A DNA stretch of 64,000 nt from Alphaproteobacteria bacterium (lineage in GTDB: Bacteria > Pseudomonadota > Alphaproteobacteria > UBA2966): positions 1 through 64,000 of the forward strand of contig JABIFY010000075.1 of the NCBI GenBank assembly GCA_018650465.1. Direction: 5' to 3'. Below the pieces are notes generated by a model. That model searched no databases. It saw only the letters and a list, made by a program, of their open reading frames with translations, and was not told where the DNA came from. Each line of letters starts with the position of its first letter. The stretch's first letter is position 1. Positions 1 through 7,853 of this stretch are shown here, piece after piece. Position numbers and translations under genes: made by a program.

Positions 1-332
1 AGGATCGGGCTGAACAGTTAACCGGGTTTACCTATAACAGCGCGCTCTGCAATCTCTACCGTCATGAGCGAGACAGCGTCGCCTGGCATGCGGACGATGA
101 GGCAGAGTTGGGAACAAACCCGGCCATCGCCTCTCTCAGCTTCGGCGGTGATCGGATATTTCAATTCAAGCCAAAGTCAGGCGTAACCCTGCCATTCGAC
201 ATCAACCTACAGGCGGGCAATCTGTTATTGATGAAGGGCGAAACCCAGCACTACTGGCTACACCAGATTCCCAAGACCAACAAACCAACGGGCGAGCGCA
301 TCTGCCTGACCTTCCGGATGACTTATTCCTGA
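1..332 (+). CDS. AlkB-like 2OG-Fe(II) dioxygenase, C-terminal part (5' end outside window)
   Basis: The reading frame is open from position 3 and ends with TGA at 330-332, leaving 109 codons. It resembles the catalytic half of AlkB-type nucleic-acid dealkylases (ALKBH2/3-like), which oxidatively remove alkyl groups from bases using iron and 2-oxoglutarate. Visible landmarks are NLYR, the iron-binding WHADDE (His and Asp at visible residues 29 and 31), ASLSFGG, a distal iron ligand in YWLHQIPK (residue 87), and the 2-oxoglutarate-binding arginines in RICLTFR (residues 99 and 105). All catalytic residues in this part are intact. The start lies upstream of the window, so the length and N-terminus are unknown. 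An internal TTG at 108 is not a plausible start because it would drop the HxD motif. The role in alkylation repair is inferred from family membership. Confidence 0.88.
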   Translation, partial: DRAEQLTGFTYNSALCNLYRHERDSVAWHADDEAELGTNPAIASLSFGGDRIFQFKPKSGVTLPFDINLQAGNLLLMKGETQHYWLHQIPKTNKPTGERICLTFRMTYS

Positions 333-483
333 ACGTAAGGAAGAAGCGGAACCTTGTCTCAGGTAAACTACTCAGACTTTAAGGTAATGTCTCTTAACTG
401 GCTATTTGCAGACATTCAGGCAAACACATCTTTGACGCGCCAAAAACAAATGATTGCCCGGCATCACGAATTGTTTTTCTACG

Positions 484-1248
484 TCAGTTCAATAACAACC
501 CTGCGCCAGAGACCGCCAATAGAATCAAAAGTCCCCTTTTGAACTGGGCTTCATCGACACGGCGATAAAGAAAAAAACCGAGATAACTTCCGGCCAGCAT
601 GACCGGAATGGCAAGAACAGTCGGGCTGATGAGACCCTTGTGCATTTTGCCCTGCACTGCATAGACACACAGCGTCATCACATGCATGGAAATATTGAAA
701 ATCTGGAAAGTGGCTCTTTGGCGATCCTTTGACCATTTCATCATGCTGCACCAAATTGTTGGCAGAATACCCGACAGTCCAGCAAAGCCACCCATGACGC
801 CACCGCCAAAACCAACCAGATACATGGACCAACGCGGTGCCCGTTGAAGACGCGGCAGTCGGCCAACAATAAAGACCGAAGCGACATAGCCAATGAGCAT
901 GACACCCGCGATCTTGCGGAACCACCAGGGATCAAGGATGTGCAGGATACTGGCCCCGATGGGCGAGCCCACAAGACCAAATCCGATGAACGGCAAGGCG
1001 GCCTTGAAATCGATGCTGCGCCAGATGCCAGGCAACGTCAGCAGTTGCACCACCAAAGAACCCAGCACAACCAACTGAGCCAATATCAGGGGGGACAGGG
1101 TGTGGGCCCAGATACTCAACGATGTTGCCCCGAAAGCAAAACCAGAAAATCCCGACGCAAGCGCCCCGGCAAAGGCACCGGCAAGGATCGCCCAGACCGG
1201 GTTACTGTCTCCTGAAATCAGATCAACCAGGTTCGCCAGATTTTCCAT
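484..1248 (-). CDS. TauE/SafE family sulfite/organosulfonate exporter-like membrane protein
   Basis: This is a 254-residue hydrophobic protein with about eight predicted membrane segments and the glycine-rich repeats of the TauE/SafE (DUF81) family, for example the GxxxGALASGFSGFAFG stretch near residues 23-42 and the related FGGGVMGGFAGLSG stretch near residues 148-161. The two similar halves are usual for this family. Family members export sulfite, sulfoacetate or other small anions, or have unknown substrates, so the substrate here cannot be named. The ATG at 1246-1248 is preceded by AAGGTG about ten bases upstream. That ribosome-binding region lies inside the left palindrome of the repeat at 1253-1350. 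The gene is monocistronic and converges with the AlkB-like gene. Confidence 0.85.
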   Translation of the reverse strand: MENLANLVDLISGDSNPVWAILAGAFAGALASGFSGFAFGATSLSIWAHTLSPLILAQLVVLGSLVVQLLTLPGIWRSIDFKAALPFIGFGLVGSPIGASILHILDPWWFRKIAGVMLIGYVASVFIVGRLPRLQRAPRWSMYLVGFGGGVMGGFAGLSGILPTIWCSMMKWSKDRQRATFQIFNISMHVMTLCVYAVQGKMHKGLISPTVLAIPVMLAGSYLGFFLYRRVDEAQFKRGLLILLAVSGAGLLLN

Positions 1249-1252
1249 TAGA

Positions 1253-1350
1253 GTGTTTCACCTTTTTCTGAAACACAGGTTTGCGTCATGGTATTGAAAA
1301 GCAATGCAGAAATATAACAAAGCGATTCGCATTAAACCGAAATCGCCTTA
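1253..1350. repeat. Paired-palindrome intergenic element, copy 1
   Basis: Two inverted repeats lie about 70 bp apart. Palindrome A has GTGTTTCA (1253-1260) pairing with TGAAACAC (1269-1276). Palindrome B has GCGATT (1322-1327) pairing with AATCGC (1341-1346), within AAAGCGATTC...AAACCG...AATCGCCTTA. The same A-then-B arrangement with the same spacing occurs at 46086-46186. The element sits directly upstream of the TauE-like gene and next to the terminator of the FAH gene. Confidence 0.6.
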
Positions 1351-1376
1351 GCCAACTTCACCAGATATTATGGCTC

Positions 1377-1405
1377 AAAAAAAAGGGGCGTCTGACGCCC
1401 CTTTT
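1377..1405 (-). terminator. Rho-independent terminator of the FAH/SDR transcript
   Basis: Read on the minus strand, this is a perfect GGGGCGTC / GACGCCCC stem closed by a very short loop and followed by eight T. It lies about 30 bp beyond the stop of the FAH gene at 1433. The stem also has four T on the plus-strand side, so weak bidirectional use is possible. Confidence 0.85.
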
Positions 1406-1432
1406 CCGATCAATTGAGATCATTAAACCATA

Positions 1433-2275
1433 TCAGGCGTCGCGACAAACCTGGCGTTGCTCGCCAAGACCACTAATGCCCAAGGTGACAACGTCGCCGT
1501 TGTGCAAAAAGACCGGTGGTTTAAAACCGGCACCAACACCAGGCGGTGTGCCTGTTGAAATAACGTCGCCTGGCTGCAGGGACATACGCTCACTCAAATA
1601 GCTGACGATATGAGCGATGGTGAAAATCATGGTCCGGGTATTACCCGTTTGGCGGCGCTCGCCATTAACATCCAGCCACAGGTCAAGCTCCTGAGGATCA
1701 CCGGCATCGTCTTTAGTGACCATCCACGGACCAAAAGGGCCGAAGGTATCGTGACTTTTGCCCTTGGTCCACTGACCGGTGCTTTCCGTTTGCAAGGCCC
1801 GCTCGCTGACATCGTTGGCGAGGCAATAACCAGCTACATAATCAAGTGCGTCGGCTTCAGAGACATATTTGGCCTCCTTGCCGATAACCACTGCCAATTC
1901 AACTTCCCAGTCTGTTTTTTGCGCACCACGTGGCACTTCGATGCCGTCATTGGGCCCGCAAATGGCGCTGGTTGCCTTCATGAAGACAACGGGCTCTTCC
2001 GGGATCGGGTTATTGGTTTCGATGGCGTGATCCGTGTAATTCAGACCAATGCAGACGAACTTGCCAACACTGCCAACGCAGGGGCCCATACGCACATCGC
2101 CCGATACTTCCGGCAAGGTTGAAGTATCAACAGCGGCAATTTTGGCCAGACCTTCGTCCGACAGAACCGCGCCATCAATATCAGCCACAACACCGGACAA
2201 ATCGCGGATTGTCCCGTTCGCATCCAGAATTCCGGGTTTTTCTGATCCGGCCTCACCATAACGTAACAGTTTCAT
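1433..2275 (-). CDS. Fumarylacetoacetate hydrolase (FAH) family protein, likely 2,4-diketo-3-deoxy-sugar acid hydrolase
   Basis: This 280-residue protein has the length and domain layout of the short bacterial FAH enzymes: a small N-terminal part (about 1-65), then the FAH fold. Metal-binding acidic residues are visible in TDWEVELAVV (Glu124, Glu126) and CLANDVSER (Asp155), followed by the conserved WTKGKSHDTFGP and GDVISTGTPPGVG segments. Close relatives include 2,4-diketo-3-deoxy-L-fuconate and -rhamnonate hydrolases, which cleave to pyruvate plus lactate or a related acid. The next gene upstream is an SDR resembling 2-keto-3-deoxy-L-fuconate dehydrogenase, 43 bp away on the same strand. 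Together they would oxidise and then cleave a 2-keto-3-deoxy sugar acid. The fucose assignment is inference; the FAH family assignment is firm. Confidence 0.85.
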   Translation of the reverse strand: MKLLRYGEAGSEKPGILDANGTIRDLSGVVADIDGAVLSDEGLAKIAAVDTSTLPEVSGDVRMGPCVGSVGKFVCIGLNYTDHAIETNNPIPEEPVVFMKATSAICGPNDGIEVPRGAQKTDWEVELAVVIGKEAKYVSEADALDYVAGYCLANDVSERALQTESTGQWTKGKSHDTFGPFGPWMVTKDDAGDPQELDLWLDVNGERRQTGNTRTMIFTIAHIVSYLSERMSLQPGDVISTGTPPGVGAGFKPPVFLHNGDVVTLGISGLGEQRQVCRDA

Positions 2276-2318
2276 TTTTCAGTCTCTCCGTATTTGATTA
2301 GATTGCTTGCTTCAAACA

Positions 2319-3062
2319 TCAAGTGGTCATGCCACCATCAATAATCATTTCAGTACCGGTAATGAATTTTGATTCGTCACTGGCCAGAAAAAGTGCCAAA
2401 TCGGCAATCTCGGTTGTTTCACCAAGGCGCCCCATGGGCTGACGCGCGATAAAGTCTTTTCGCGCCTGAACAGGATCATCCAGAGCATTGATACGGTCAT
2501 TCAGCGATGGCGACTGCACGGTGCCGGGGCAAATCGAATTACAGCGAACACCCTGGGCCACAAAATCCTTGGCCACAGACCGGGTCAAACCAATTACGGC
2601 GGCTTTGCTGGCACCATAAGCAAAGCGATTGGGCACACCTGCGACCGATCCTGCGACCGATGCAATGTTCACAATTGAGCCACCACCGTTCTCCAACATG
2701 GCGGGAAGGAAGGCCTTGCACATGACAAACATGCTGCGTGCATTCAGGCCAAAGGAAAAATCCCAGTCTTTTTCATCGCAATCCAGGATCGTGCCGTGAT
2801 GCACATAGCCAGCACAATTGACCAGAATATCAACCGGGCCAACTTTTGCCGCCATGGCCCGAACGGCGTCACCGTCCGTGACATCCAGTGCTGAAGTCGA
2901 TGCAATGCCTTGTTGGCCGTTTAGTTCAGCCACCAGGTCGCCATTCAGGTCAGTGGCAGTCACGACTGCACCTTCACTGGCCAGCTTTTCTGCTATTGCC
3001 CGACCTATACCTTGTGCGGCCGCAGTTACAAATGCGGTTTTGCCTGTTACGCGTCCATTCAT
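2319..3062 (-). CDS. SDR family oxidoreductase, 2-keto-3-deoxy-L-fuconate dehydrogenase-like
   Basis: This is a classical 247-residue short-chain dehydrogenase. The cofactor loop TAAAQGIG is at residues 13-20. Asp38 at the end of the second strand predicts NAD(H) use. The NCAG motif is at 82-85, the catalytic triad is Ser125, Tyr139 and Lys143, and CPGTVQSPSL follows. Overall it reads like the 2-keto-3-deoxy-L-fuconate/BDH2-type branch, which oxidises the 4-hydroxyl of a 2-keto-3-deoxy acid. I chose the ATG at 3060-3062, preceded by AAGG, over an upstream in-frame TTG at 3098 that would add twelve atypical residues. It forms an operon with the FAH gene downstream and is divergent from the UxaA-type dehydratase, with an operator-like site between them. 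Confidence 0.87.
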   Translation of the reverse strand: MNGRVTGKTAFVTAAAQGIGRAIAEKLASEGAVVTATDLNGDLVAELNGQQGIASTSALDVTDGDAVRAMAAKVGPVDILVNCAGYVHHGTILDCDEKDWDFSFGLNARSMFVMCKAFLPAMLENGGGSIVNIASVAGSVAGVPNRFAYGASKAAVIGLTRSVAKDFVAQGVRCNSICPGTVQSPSLNDRINALDDPVQARKDFIARQPMGRLGETTEIADLALFLASDESKFITGTEMIIDGGMTT

Positions 3063-3155
3063 TCTGGTTTGACCTTGTTTCAAATGAGCCAAAGGCAAAC
3101 AAACGGATGGATCATCATCCGCACAATGCCTTGCGTCGTTACGAAGTTATAATGT

Positions 3156-3170
3156 AATTATCATACAATT
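3156..3170. promoter_or_regulatory. Operator-like site AATTATCATACAATT
   Basis: An imperfect palindrome of the TTNT-NNN-ACAA form used by FCD-type GntR regulators lies midway in the 147-bp divergent gap between the SDR (start 3062) and the UxaA-type dehydratase (start 3210). Its TTATCATAC core recurs at 22084-22096, a G-variant occurs at 30513-30525, and TCATACAATT is repeated exactly at 20961-20970. Binding by a GntR protein is inferred. Confidence 0.45.
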
Positions 3171-3209
3171 GGAAAGCACCAATCCCGTATTGCGACAGGA
3201 GAGACCACT

Positions 3210-4736
3210 GTGACCGAACAAGGCAGCCAGACCGTCCGTTTGAACAGCGCCGACAATGTAATCGTTGCGCGCACAGATTTTCCTGCAGGACTAACCATTT
3301 CCGGGGAAGATGTCACGACCCTTGGTGCCGTGCCGGCAGGTCACAAGGTGGCTACCCAGGCCGTTGCCAGTGGCGAGGCCATCCGCAAATATGACCAGAT
3401 CATTGGCTTTGCCAGCGCCGATATTGCGGTTGGCGACCATGTTCACACGCACAATTGTAATTTTGCTGACTTTGAACGCGACTATGCCTTTGGTCAGGAT
3501 GTGCGTGAAAGCGGCCTGCTGCCGGATGCCGAACGGGCCACTTTTCAGGGCTACGTACGCCCAAACGGCCAGGTCGGCACCCGCAATTATGTGGCCATTG
3601 TCAGCACCGTGAACTGTTCGGCCACGGTCTGCAAACAAATCGCGGCTGCTTTTGAAGGTGATGTGCTGGCCGATTACCCCAATGTGGACGGCGTCTTTTC
3701 GGTCACCCATGCCATGGGTTGCGGCGCTGGTGGCGCTGATAACCACGCCCAGATGCAACGCGTCATGTGGGGTTATATCAGCCACGCCAACTGCGCCGGT
3801 GTATTGTTGATTGGCCTGGGCTGTGAAGGCAACCAGATTTCTTTCCTGCTGGATGCCTATGGCTTGAAGGCGGGTGATAATTTCCAGCACATGACCATTC
3901 AGGACACCGGCGGCACCCGTAAAACCGTTGAAGAAGGCATTGCCCGCATCAAGGCCATGCTGCCGTTGGCCAATGGCTTCAGCCGCCAAACCGTTTCCGC
4001 CGAACATATCAGCATGGCGTTGCAGTGTGGTGGCTCTGACGCCTATTCCGGCATTACCGCAAACCCGGCCATGGGCGCGGCTGTCGACCTGATTGTACGC
4101 AACGGCGGCACCGGGATTTTAAGCGAAACGCCTGAGATTTACGGTGCTGAGCATCTACTGACCCGTCGGGCAGTCTCTAAAGAAGTCGGTGAAAAACTGA
4201 TTGAGCGCATCCATTGGTGGGAAGATTATACGTCAAAGAATGGCGCAGAGATGAACAACAACCCCTCCCCTGGAAACAAAGCGGGTGGCCTGACAACAAT
4301 CCTGGAAAAATCCCTGGGAGCTGCCGCCAAGGGCGGCACCACCAACCTGGTCGATGTTTATAAATATGCCGAGAAGGTCGACAAAAAAGGCTTTGTCTTC
4401 ATGGACAGTCCCGGTTATGACCCAGCCTCAATTACCGGCCAGGTAGCGTCGGGCGCGAATGTTGTTTGTTTCTCCACTGGTCGTGGCTCGGTTTTTGGCT
4501 ACAAACCAGCCCCATCCATCAAACTTGCAACGAACTCCACCATGTTCAATCGCATGTCTGAAGATATGGATGTCAATTGTGGTGCCATCATTGATGATGG
4601 TGTTTCTGTCCAGGAAATGGGCCAGCAGATTTACGACCTGGTCCTGCGCGTCGCTTCCGGCGAACAATCAAAAAGTGAAGAACTTGGCTTTGGCGATAAC
4701 GAATTTATCCCCTGGCAAATCGGTCCCTATTTGTAA
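3210..4736 (+). CDS. UxaA/GarD family sugar-acid dehydratase (altronate dehydratase-like)
   Basis: This 508-residue protein has the two-part architecture of UxaA: an N-terminal SAF-type domain (about residues 8-95, ending near VHTHNCNF) and the large catalytic region. Characteristic stretches are THAMGCGAGG, LIGLGCEGNQ, LQCGGSDAYSG and NPAMGAA, whose conserved Cys and His residues fit the iron-dependent lyase mechanism. Known members dehydrate D-altronate or D-galactarate to 2-keto-3-deoxy acids. Here the neighbours (SDR, two FAH proteins) point to a non-phosphorylating route, so the true substrate may be another aldonate such as a deoxy-sugar acid. The start is GTG at 3210, with AGGAGA about seven bases upstream. 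It is followed after 69 bp by a FAH-family gene on the same strand. Confidence 0.88.
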   Translation: MTEQGSQTVRLNSADNVIVARTDFPAGLTISGEDVTTLGAVPAGHKVATQAVASGEAIRKYDQIIGFASADIAVGDHVHTHNCNFADFERDYAFGQDVRESGLLPDAERATFQGYVRPNGQVGTRNYVAIVSTVNCSATVCKQIAAAFEGDVLADYPNVDGVFSVTHAMGCGAGGADNHAQMQRVMWGYISHANCAGVLLIGLGCEGNQISFLLDAYGLKAGDNFQHMTIQDTGGTRKTVEEGIARIKAMLPLANGFSRQTVSAEHISMALQCGGSDAYSGITANPAMGAAVDLIVRNGGTGILSETPEIYGAEHLLTRRAVSKEVGEKLIERIHWWEDYTSKNGAEMNNNPSPGNKAGGLTTILEKSLGAAAKGGTTNLVDVYKYAEKVDKKGFVFMDSPGYDPASITGQVASGANVVCFSTGRGSVFGYKPAPSIKLATNSTMFNRMSEDMDVNCGAIIDDGVSVQEMGQQIYDLVLRVASGEQSKSEELGFGDNEFIPWQIGPYL

Positions 4737-4805
4737 GTCAAATACCCTACCGCCGGATTTCAAAAGTGACCCCCGCTTGAAGACTCCAGATAAACGGAAC
4801 ACACA

Positions 4806-5990
4806 ATGAAAATTGATCTCTCGGCTTTGCTGCCGATCGACGGCACCAGCGGCACCTTAATCGGTCGGGTTTGGTTGCCGGCAACCGAAGGTCTGCCGGC
4901 CGGCCCCACGCCTGTGGTCATCCGCGAAGATGGCGTGTTTGATCTGAGCCAGATTGCCGCCACTGTTTCCTTTTTGCTGGAGGCACAAAACCCGGCCGGT
5001 GCAATTGCTGCGGCAGCCAACCTGCCACGCATTGCTGACCTCGCCGAAATCGCTGCCAACTCTGTTGCCGCCACATGTGATACCGGTAAGCCCTGGCTTC
5101 TGGCACCAGTTGATTTACAAGCCATCAAGGCTGCGGGTGTGACCTTTGTAAAATCCATGCTGGAGCGCGTGATCGAAGAACAAGCAAAGGGCGACCCAAC
5201 CAAGGCCGCCGGTTTGCGCGAAACTATTAATACAGAGGTCGGCAGCGACCTCGCCGCCATTAAGCCGGGCTCGGAAGATGCGGAGCGCGTCAAACAAATC
5301 CTGATCCAGCGCGGTATGTGGTCGCAATATCTGGAAGTAGGTATTGGACCTTATGCCGAAGTCTTCACCAAGTCCCAACCTCTGTCCGCCGTCGGCCCTG
5401 GTGCTGATGTTGGCCTGCATCCGGAATCCACCTGGAATAATCCAGAGCCGGAAGTGGTCATGGTCGTCAACAGCCGCGGTGAAACCCTGGGGGCCACCCT
5501 GGGCAACGACGTCAACCTGCGCGATTTTGAAGGCCGCAGCGCCTTGTTGCTGGGCAAAGCCAAAGACAACAATGCTTCCTGTGCCCTGGGCCCGTTCATC
5601 CGCTTGTTTGATGACACCTTCAGCATCGATGACGTGCGCCAGACCGTGGTCAAATTAAAGGTTGAAGCGCCAGACGGTTATCTGTTGGACGACAGCTCAA
5701 GCCTTAGTGAAATCAGCCGTGACCCGCTCGACCTGGTCTCGCAAACCATCGGCAAGAACCATCAATATCCCGACGGCGTCGTTCTGTTCACCGGCACCAT
5801 GTTCGCCCCCGTCCAGGACCGCGACGCACCTGGCACCGGCTTCACCCACAAGATCGGTGACGTGGTCACCATTTCATCGGACAAAATGGGCAGCCTCAGC
5901 AATACGGTCACAACCTGCGACCAGGCCGCGCGCTGGACCTTTGGTATCGGTGCCCTGATGCAAAACCTGGCGGCACGAGGTTTGCTTTAG
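4806..5990 (+). CDS. Long FAH family protein, possible 2-keto-3-deoxy-pentonate dehydratase or hydrolase
   Basis: At 394 residues this is longer than the FAH protein at 1433-2275. An N-terminal domain of about 170 residues (sugar-acid-enzyme style, with IGRVWLPA near residues 19-26) precedes the FAH fold. Recognisable FAH features are STWNNPEPEVVMVV with paired Glu residues, LGNDVNLRDFEGRSALLLGKAKDNNASCALGP split over the active-site loops, and VLFTGTMFAP near the end. Long FAH proteins of this type include enzymes that dehydrate 2-keto-3-deoxy-D-arabinonate or related acids to alpha-ketoglutarate semialdehyde. A hydrolase role is also possible. It is probably cotranscribed with the UxaA-type dehydratase, whose product it would act on. 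Its stop overlaps the stop of the convergent amidohydrolase by four bases. Confidence 0.78.
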   Translation: MKIDLSALLPIDGTSGTLIGRVWLPATEGLPAGPTPVVIREDGVFDLSQIAATVSFLLEAQNPAGAIAAAANLPRIADLAEIAANSVAATCDTGKPWLLAPVDLQAIKAAGVTFVKSMLERVIEEQAKGDPTKAAGLRETINTEVGSDLAAIKPGSEDAERVKQILIQRGMWSQYLEVGIGPYAEVFTKSQPLSAVGPGADVGLHPESTWNNPEPEVVMVVNSRGETLGATLGNDVNLRDFEGRSALLLGKAKDNNASCALGPFIRLFDDTFSIDDVRQTVVKLKVEAPDGYLLDDSSSLSEISRDPLDLVSQTIGKNHQYPDGVVLFTGTMFAPVQDRDAPGTGFTHKIGDVVTISSDKMGSLSNTVTTCDQAARWTFGIGALMQNLAARGLL

Positions 5991-7378
5991 GATTTGATCT
6001 GATGCTGCTGCGACAGTTTTTTCAACCAGGCAGGTTGCTGGTCTCCGTGAAATTTGCGCAAGCGCTGCATGGTTTCTGAATTCCTGTCCAGACCAAGATA
6101 GCTGAGCCCGTTGCCGCCCAGGATAGCTTCTCGCTCCGCAAGAAAATACTCCCCAAGCAAGGTATTCATATCTGAAAAATATTCGTCGTTGTCTTTGCGG
6201 CCAGTGCCCATGAACCAGTCTGAGCCATAGAGCAAACGGGACTTCAGGATACCGCCATCCTGCTCCAGCAAGGCCTGCAAACCGGCGACAATCTGGTCCT
6301 TAAATCCTGATTTACTAACCTGGTGAAAATTGCTGAAATCCGCAAACAAATTTTTGTTGGTCGACATCATATTGACGATCTGTGTAGTCCAGTTTGGCTC
6401 CGCACATGTATTGCCACAATAATCATCTGCCGTCGGACCATTGCGCGCCACATCATCACAGCCCCCAAAGTGGCCCATGTTGAAATTGATGTTGGGATAC
6501 ATCTTCAGAAGTTCTTCCCAGTGATCTGGATGAGGTCTGTTTTTTGGCCGCCCCTTTGGCGAACTGCTGTCATTTGTGTGTGCCATGATGGGCACGTGGT
6601 TATCATTGCACCAGCGATAAAGTTTGTGAAGTTCCTTGTCGAGACGCGCGCCCATTTCGTGGGGTTTGGGCAGTTCAGCGAGAACATCACCCTGGCGTCC
6701 CTCCTGCTTTATGTATCTGGGGAATTTTAGTTTATGTGGCTCACGCAGGTGATCGGGCCAGTTCGCCACGTCCTTGTCCAGGGCCTCATTACCGGACATC
6801 TGAAACCCCATGGGCGGATACATTTTCACGCCAACAAAGCCGTGTTTCAGAATAGCGTCTTGTACCCACGTCAGTGCGTCACCTTTTTCAAGGATGTTAC
6901 GCAAGGGATCAAAGGCCACAAAAGGTAGAATGCGGCCGTCATGCAGACGAGAGACTTTGCCAATCACGGGTGACAAACTCCCAATATTGGATATGGCAAA
7001 ATCGTTTAACCAGTAACCCATGTCGACAAAGGCAGCGACAAACAGATCCACACCCTGACCATCCTTGCCCTTTGGCTTACTATGCTGAAAAGTCTTGATC
7101 AATTGATTGGCATTTTTATAGCGATAGGTCCGGTAACGTTTCACGAGACGTAAAATCCGCCACAGCGCAGTTTTCCGATAAAGCTTTCGCAAGTTGCCAG
7201 ACAAACCTTTGTTTGATTTTTCCCCTGCGACTCCCTGGTCGCGCATCATGTCATCCACCATCTCTCCCTGTGGATCAACCTTCTTGATCTCGTCGGACAA
7301 TTCTTTCAGATCGTTGATCTCGATGTCGTTATCTTCTGCTGTGGACAGCCGGGCGAGGCTTTTCTTCAGCCCAGGCAA
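5987..7378 (-). CDS. Amidohydrolase-family lipoprotein, C-terminal part (frame broken)
   Basis: This fragment carries most of a TIM-barrel amidohydrolase. MAHTNDSS (metal-binding His), NFNMGHFGG (second His) and LLYGSDWF (catalytic Asp) are all present, as in the COG2159-type branch. It lacks the N-terminal HxH metal motif, which is found in frame on the neighbouring piece at 7366-7746. The two pieces overlap by 13 bp and lie in different frames. The full span 5987-7746 is 1760 bp, exactly one base short of 587 codons, so a single added base would restore one continuous protein. The switch must lie within 7366-7402, the overlap between the two open frames. An independent TTG start at 7378 is unlikely. 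The gene converges with the FAH gene. It may be a pseudogene, a sequencing error or a recoded gene. Confidence 0.72.
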   Translation of the reverse strand: MPGLKKSLARLSTAEDNDIEINDLKELSDEIKKVDPQGEMVDDMMRDQGVAGEKSNKGLSGNLRKLYRKTALWRILRLVKRYRTYRYKNANQLIKTFQHSKPKGKDGQGVDLFVAAFVDMGYWLNDFAISNIGSLSPVIGKVSRLHDGRILPFVAFDPLRNILEKGDALTWVQDAILKHGFVGVKMYPPMGFQMSGNEALDKDVANWPDHLREPHKLKFPRYIKQEGRQGDVLAELPKPHEMGARLDKELHKLYRWCNDNHVPIMAHTNDSSSPKGRPKNRPHPDHWEELLKMYPNINFNMGHFGGCDDVARNGPTADDYCGNTCAEPNWTTQIVNMMSTNKNLFADFSNFHQVSKSGFKDQIVAGLQALLEQDGGILKSRLLYGSDWFMGTGRKDNDEYFSDMNTLLGEYFLAEREAILGGNGLSYLGLDRNSETMQRLRKFHGDQQPAWLKKLSQQHQIKS

Positions 7379-7746
7379 ATCACAAATCTTTGTGCCAAAA
7401 GTTTATCAAGTTCCTTTTCCTCACGATGGGTTTTTGGCGCCGCAGCCTGCGCGTATTTGTCCAAAAGGTTAATCAGCGGCTTAATCAATTTGCCTGCCCA
7501 GTTCGGCAAACTTTTGGCCAGAACGTCCTTGGCATAACCGTAGACCGCAATGTCCTCGGCATTAAAAATATGCGCGTGGGCATCAATGAACAAAGTGTCA
7601 GGTTTTTTAAACAGTTGAAGCAATTTGGGTCTGGCGCAGCTAGCCAAAAAAGCCAGGCTACCGCCCAATAACCCCAGCTTCAGTATACGCCGGCGACCAG
7701 CTTTATGGCCAGTCAGCGAGGTTTCGCCTTCTGCTACTTGTGTCAT
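7366..7746 (-). CDS. Amidohydrolase-family lipoprotein, N-terminal part with Tat/lipoprotein signal (frame broken)
   Basis: Starting at the ATG at 7744-7746 (GGGGGG eight bases upstream), the product opens with a twin-arginine-like signal, GRRRILKLGLLGGSLAF, ending in a lipobox LASC with the acylated Cys at residue 37. It continues to FIDAHAHIF, the HxH metal-binding motif (His57, His59) of amidohydrolases. It then runs out of frame at TGA 7366-7368, just as the next frame continues the barrel. This suggests an exported, lipid-anchored hydrolase, which is unusual for this mostly cytoplasmic family. An alternative TTG start at 7782 would add twelve residues before the signal and is disfavoured. 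Confidence 0.7.
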   Translation of the reverse strand: MTQVAEGETSLTGHKAGRRRILKLGLLGGSLAFLASCARPKLLQLFKKPDTLFIDAHAHIFNAEDIAVYGYAKDVLAKSLPNWAGKLIKPLINLLDKYAQAAAPKTHREEKELDKLLAQRFVICLG

Positions 7747-7853
7747 TTCCCATACCCCCCAAGGCTGCAATTGTGTCTTCAAAGATTATAGAATTGTAGC
7801 CAGGTAGCGATACGTAATAATGCTGATATGCAGTTGTATACACCCGGAAGATA

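Noticed and set aside
354-542. 62-residue plus-strand reading frame after the AlkB-like gene
   Set aside because: It starts at TTG, overlaps the end of the TauE-like gene and has no recognisable sequence; not supported as a gene.
3291-4007. 238-residue minus-strand reading frame
   Set aside because: It is antisense to the UxaA-type dehydratase and has no recognisable domain.
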